In this document: in pieces, positions 63,562 to 64,000 of the stretch
Numbering within the stretch: position 1 is the stretch's first letter
Layout of the letters: the number at the start of each line of letters is the position of its first letter
Assembly (NCBI GenBank): GCA_027924585.1
Contig: BSBM01000637.1
Location: forward strand, 3,410,001-3,474,000
DNA length: 64,000 nucleotides
Direction of reading: 5' to 3'
Origin: Larix kaempferi
Taxonomy: Eukaryota > Streptophyta > Pinopsida > Pinales > Pinaceae
The notes under the pieces: generated by a model
Databases searched by the model: none
What the model was told of the DNA's origin: nothing
What the model saw: the letters and a program-made list of their open reading frames with translations, nothing else
Translations under genes and position numbers: made by a program

Positions 63562-64000
63562 TAGCCTGGAGGAAGGCAGGGTATGGCATTTATGAGACTT
63601 GTTGCACTTGCAAGAAATTGGAAGCTATGGCTCGATATAGCAAAAACTAGTCATTGTGTAAATTTCGCTATAAATCCATTTTGGAGAAAGGTCAGGTTCT
63701 GAAACTTCTACAGGTAGTATATAACATCCCCATATACCTTGTTTCCAAAGAAAAACATCTAATTCATTGTATGTTCTGTTTTATGGCCTGTACAATATAG
63801 GGTTTCTGCCTCTTCTAGATCCAAGTCATAAATAAGTAACCTAGGAAAAAAGGTCACAACTTGGGCTAGGAAGCTCCAAATGAAATTTCATAAAAAGTGA
63901 CAGGTAGGGAACGGACTGTACATTCGTAGATCCTCTTTTTAGAGGCCGAAGTTGAACCAGTGACGAGCGGCACGCTGTACAAGTTCCCTCTCTTGTTTTA
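63562..64000 (+). other. A4 leader start
   Basis: Homologous to the A2 and A3 leaders (GCTAGCCTG, GGGTTTCTGCCTCTTC, AAGCTCCAAATGAAATTTC). No gene. Confidence 0.75.

Larger units (their letters stand above)
62898..64000 (+). mobile_element. A4: copia A-family element, left part only
   Basis: A 5' LTR (62898-63549), primer site and the start of the leader; the rest lies past the window. The LTR is more diverged than those of A2 and A3 (starts TGTTGATGTATTTGTAAC). The left target copy should be gaatg (62893-62897). Confidence 0.88.

Overview
The window looks like plant nuclear DNA from a large, repeat-packed genome. The evidence is plant-type LTR retrotransposons (Ty1/copia and Ty3/gypsy, the latter with extra RNase H domains), tRNA-iMet-type primer sites reading TGGTATCAGAGC, a plant LINE tail with an RNase H domain, AT-rich spacers, and many CAG-to-TAG nonsense changes of the kind expected at methylated CHG sites. 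I cannot name the species. I see no rRNA, tRNA, CRISPR or bacterial operon, and almost no convincing host gene.

Layout, left to right. 1-318 is unassigned. 319 to about 3990 is a decayed minus-strand gypsy element (G0). 4000-6529 is spacer holding four successive foldbacks (4626-4943). 6535-13462 is a nearly complete minus-strand copia element (A1; LTRs 594 and 603 bp, target duplication aatat). 13468-15230 holds a gene-like piece with a TATA box. 15240-16491 is the 3' part of a minus-strand LINE. From 16492 to at least 62897 the backbone is a gypsy element (G2), laid out as LTR, internal, LTR, then partial internal, all minus strand.

G2 has been hit repeatedly. A2 (copia, plus, 17644-40094, duplication ttcac), B (copia, plus, 41332-47576, duplication tgatt), A3 (copia, plus, 54469-61807, duplication tggat) and A4 (copia, plus, 62898 to beyond the end) all landed in its 3' extra ORF. 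A2 was itself split by a 15.5 kb gypsy element (G1, minus, 19624-35167, duplication ccaag). The insertion order is therefore LINE, then G2, then A2/A3/A4/B, then G1 in A2.

How they work. B is the only copy that looks able to act by itself: one unbroken 1359-residue gag-protease-integrase-RT-RNase H frame, and LTRs differing at one of 458 positions by eye. G1 is a Tat-like gypsy element with gag, protease, RT, integrase, a second RNase H downstream of integrase, and an antisense gene on the opposite strand with a TATA box, two intron-like gaps and a plant-mobile-domain-like product. G2 carries an RNase H between protease and RT, another after RT, no visible integrase, and a 3' coiled-coil ORF. 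The A family divides into A1, which kept gag-pol with nonsense codons and a deleted gag, and A2/A3, which replaced most of gag-integrase with unrelated splice-signal-bearing DNA and share a YxDN change in the RT active site, so they would depend on proteins supplied in trans. All A-family LTRs share a hairpin at the TATA box whose two arms change together.
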